From contig CAZKBM010000116.1 of NCBI GenBank assembly GCA_964550985.1, forward strand, positions 1 to 6,354: DNA of 6,354 nt. Reading direction: 5' to 3'. A program made the translations under genes and the position numbers. Below the pieces are notes generated by a model that made no database searches, was not told the origin of the DNA, and saw nothing but the letters and a program-made list of their open reading frames with translations. Each line of letters begins with the position of its first letter. The stretch's first letter is position 1. Source of the DNA: JAAYCI01 sp964550985. Lineage in GTDB: Bacteria; Bacillota; Clostridia; Oscillospirales; Ruminococcaceae. Below, in pieces: positions 5,634 to 6,354 of the stretch.

Positions 5634-6206
5634 TTACATTTTATCTTTTTTCGCAAGTTCCAACAATTCACTCAGCCAGGCCGGGCTATACCTCCCGCGC
5701 GGCACTATCTCACCATTGCGGTATTCTGCCACCTCTAAAAACCCGTTGCGATTATCAAAAAAAACGGCCTCATTGCAATAGGGCAATATCTTAATTAAAG
5801 AAGTAAACCGTCGGCCAAAACGGCGCTCTATATGCTGCCGGGGTATATTATGCCCACCCAGCTCCACCCTATTTTGTACGCGCCGTATGCTCTCTTGTAT
5901 AGTATCTATGCCCACATAGTACATGCGAATGGTATAGCCCGCAGTTTTGGCGGCCTGCGCCACTTTTTTTACATACCCGCCGGCCAGGGTACTTTCCTGC
6001 GTAAAATTTACACCGCTTGCCAAACACTGTTCTATTTTTGCAATAGCCGCTTTGCCACCCTCGTACTCGTCGCCATCAAATTGCTCGGCCGTCATTTTGT
6101 CCACGTCAATCACCATTCCCAAATCATCGCGCTGATACTTGAGGGCCCCTGTGAGGCTGGACTTACCCGCACCGTTCACACCGCCAATAATGGTATATAG
6201 TTTCAT
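5634..6206 (-). CDS. Zeta-toxin/COG4185-family P-loop kinase-like protein
   Basis: Protein of 190 aa with the hallmarks of the Zeta toxin or 'predicted ABC-type ATPase' (COG4185) group, small nucleotide-binding proteins of the P-loop kinase type. Walker A is GGVNGAGKSS at 8-17. IDVDKM (33-38) follows the first helix. QESTLAGG (70-77) corresponds to the family's E-T/S-T-L-S/A-G substrate loop. RRVQNRVELGGHNIP (108-122) and RRF.RRF (128-134) match the conserved RV..RV..GGH.(V/I)P and arginine-rich helix. Then FFDN at 149-152 follows. Proven Zeta toxins phosphorylate UDP-N-acetylglucosamine and need an epsilon antitoxin; many COG4185 members have no known substrate. No antitoxin-sized gene fits on either side here, so toxicity is uncertain. 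The ATG at 6206 was chosen: AAGGGTG lies 7 nt upstream, whereas the in-frame TTG at 6212 lies almost on that site. Stand-alone gene with its own promoter. Confidence 0.85.
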   Translation of the reverse strand: MKLYTIIGGVNGAGKSSLTGALKYQRDDLGMVIDVDKMTAEQFDGDEYEGGKAAIAKIEQCLASGVNFTQESTLAGGYVKKVAQAAKTAGYTIRMYYVGIDTIQESIRRVQNRVELGGHNIPRQHIERRFGRRFTSLIKILPYCNEAVFFDNRNGFLEVAEYRNGEIVPRGRYSPAWLSELLELAKKDKM

Positions 6207-6246
6207 CCGCAAACACCCTTTTACTCCAGAATCCTTTTATTTAGTT

Positions 6247-6275
6247 ATCATAAGCCCTGCAAAACAGGAAGTCAA
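6247..6275 (-). promoter_or_regulatory. SigA-type promoter of the Zeta-like gene
   Basis: On the minus strand TTGACT (6275-6270), a 17-nt spacer and TATGAT (6252-6247) match 5/6 and 5/6 of the consensus. Transcription would start near 6240, giving a leader of about 34 nt. The spacer holds a short inverted repeat, CCTG-TTTTG-CAGG (6268-6256), which could bind a repressor but may be chance. Confidence 0.75.
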
Positions 6276-6281
6276 ATACAT

Positions 6282-6331
6282 AAAAAGCCCCTGCACTATT
6301 GCGCAGGGGCTATAAACGTGCAGGGGCTTTC
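6282..6331 (-). terminator. Strong terminator with a duplicated 5' arm
   Basis: On the minus strand AGCCCCTGC (6311-6303) pairs with GCAGGGGCT (6294-6286) around an 8-nt loop and is followed by a T-run to 6282, a classic intrinsic terminator for a gene entering from the right. A second 5' arm, AAAGCCCCTGCAC (6330-6318), pairs perfectly over 13 bp with 6296-6284, so two alternative hairpins share the same 3' arm. On the plus strand the long hairpin is followed by CTCTTTT, so it may also terminate in that direction. Confidence 0.8.
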
Positions 6332-6354
6332 TCTTTTACCCAGCCATAAGGCAA
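6310..6354 (-). CDS. Possible 3' end of an unidentified gene cut by the window edge
   Basis: One minus-strand frame reads LPYGWVKEKAPARL and stops at TAG (6312-6310), directly against the terminator stem. A terminator here implies that a minus-strand gene ends nearby. Two other frames also stay open for a few codons or stop at TAA (6340-6338) or TAG further on, so the frame cannot be decided from 45 bases. No family is recognised. Confidence 0.25.
   Translation of the reverse strand: MPYGWVKEKAPARL

Noticed and set aside
6207..6212. TTG start two codons upstream for the Zeta-like gene
   Set aside because: The Shine-Dalgarno would be only about 1 nt away. The ATG at 6206 has a 7-nt spacing.
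6286..6330. Repeated CAGGGGC words as a CRISPR or attachment-site repeat
   Set aside because: Only two direct copies and one inverted copy within 45 bases, fully explained by terminator hairpins.

Overview
The window reads as chromosomal DNA of a motile Gram-positive anaerobe of the class Clostridia, possibly a gut Oscillospirales or Lachnospirales relative. This rests on the clostridial-type flagellin, strong GGAGG ribosome binding sites, a type A RNase P RNA (Clostridia carry type A, Bacilli type B), and promoters that fit the Gram-positive SigA and SigD consensus. No genus can be named. Every supported gene lies on the minus strand, so transcription runs from right to left.

Layout in the direction of transcription. 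At the right edge there may be the last 14 codons of an unidentified gene, then a strong GC-rich terminator with a duplicated arm (6282-6331). Next comes a single gene (5634-6206) with a near-consensus SigA promoter. It encodes a 190-residue P-loop protein of the Zeta-toxin/COG4185 'predicted ABC-type ATPase' family, with no visible antitoxin partner. Then a SigD (sigma-28) flagellar promoter (5490-5515) drives a roughly 105-nt structured leader and the flagellin gene fliC (3823-5379, 518 aa). After the flagellin terminator, a separate SigA promoter drives a 988-aa protein (688-3654): an N-terminal family 2 glycosyltransferase fused to about 800 residues of TPR-like helical repeats. Thirty-five bases past its stop codon begins rnpB, the RNase P RNA (301-652), with its own terminator (262-295). 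The left edge holds the promoter and first 13 codons of another gene, possibly NADP-glutamate dehydrogenase.

The functional core is the pair fliC plus GT2-TPR glycosyltransferase. Placement directly downstream of flagellin, as in the fliC-linked glycosyltransferase locus of Clostridioides difficile, suggests the enzyme O-glycosylates flagellin Ser/Thr residues. The two genes appear to be controlled differently: fliC by SigD plus a leader with GGA-displaying hairpins that resembles CsrA/FliW-controlled hag, the glycosyltransferase by a SigA promoter. RNase P RNA and the flanking metabolic and P-loop genes look like unrelated neighbours. I found no CRISPR array, insertion sequence, tRNA or attachment site. 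The most unusual items are the fliC leader architecture, the very long TPR-fused glycosyltransferase, a candidate antisense promoter facing the Zeta-like gene, and the competing-arm terminator at the right edge.
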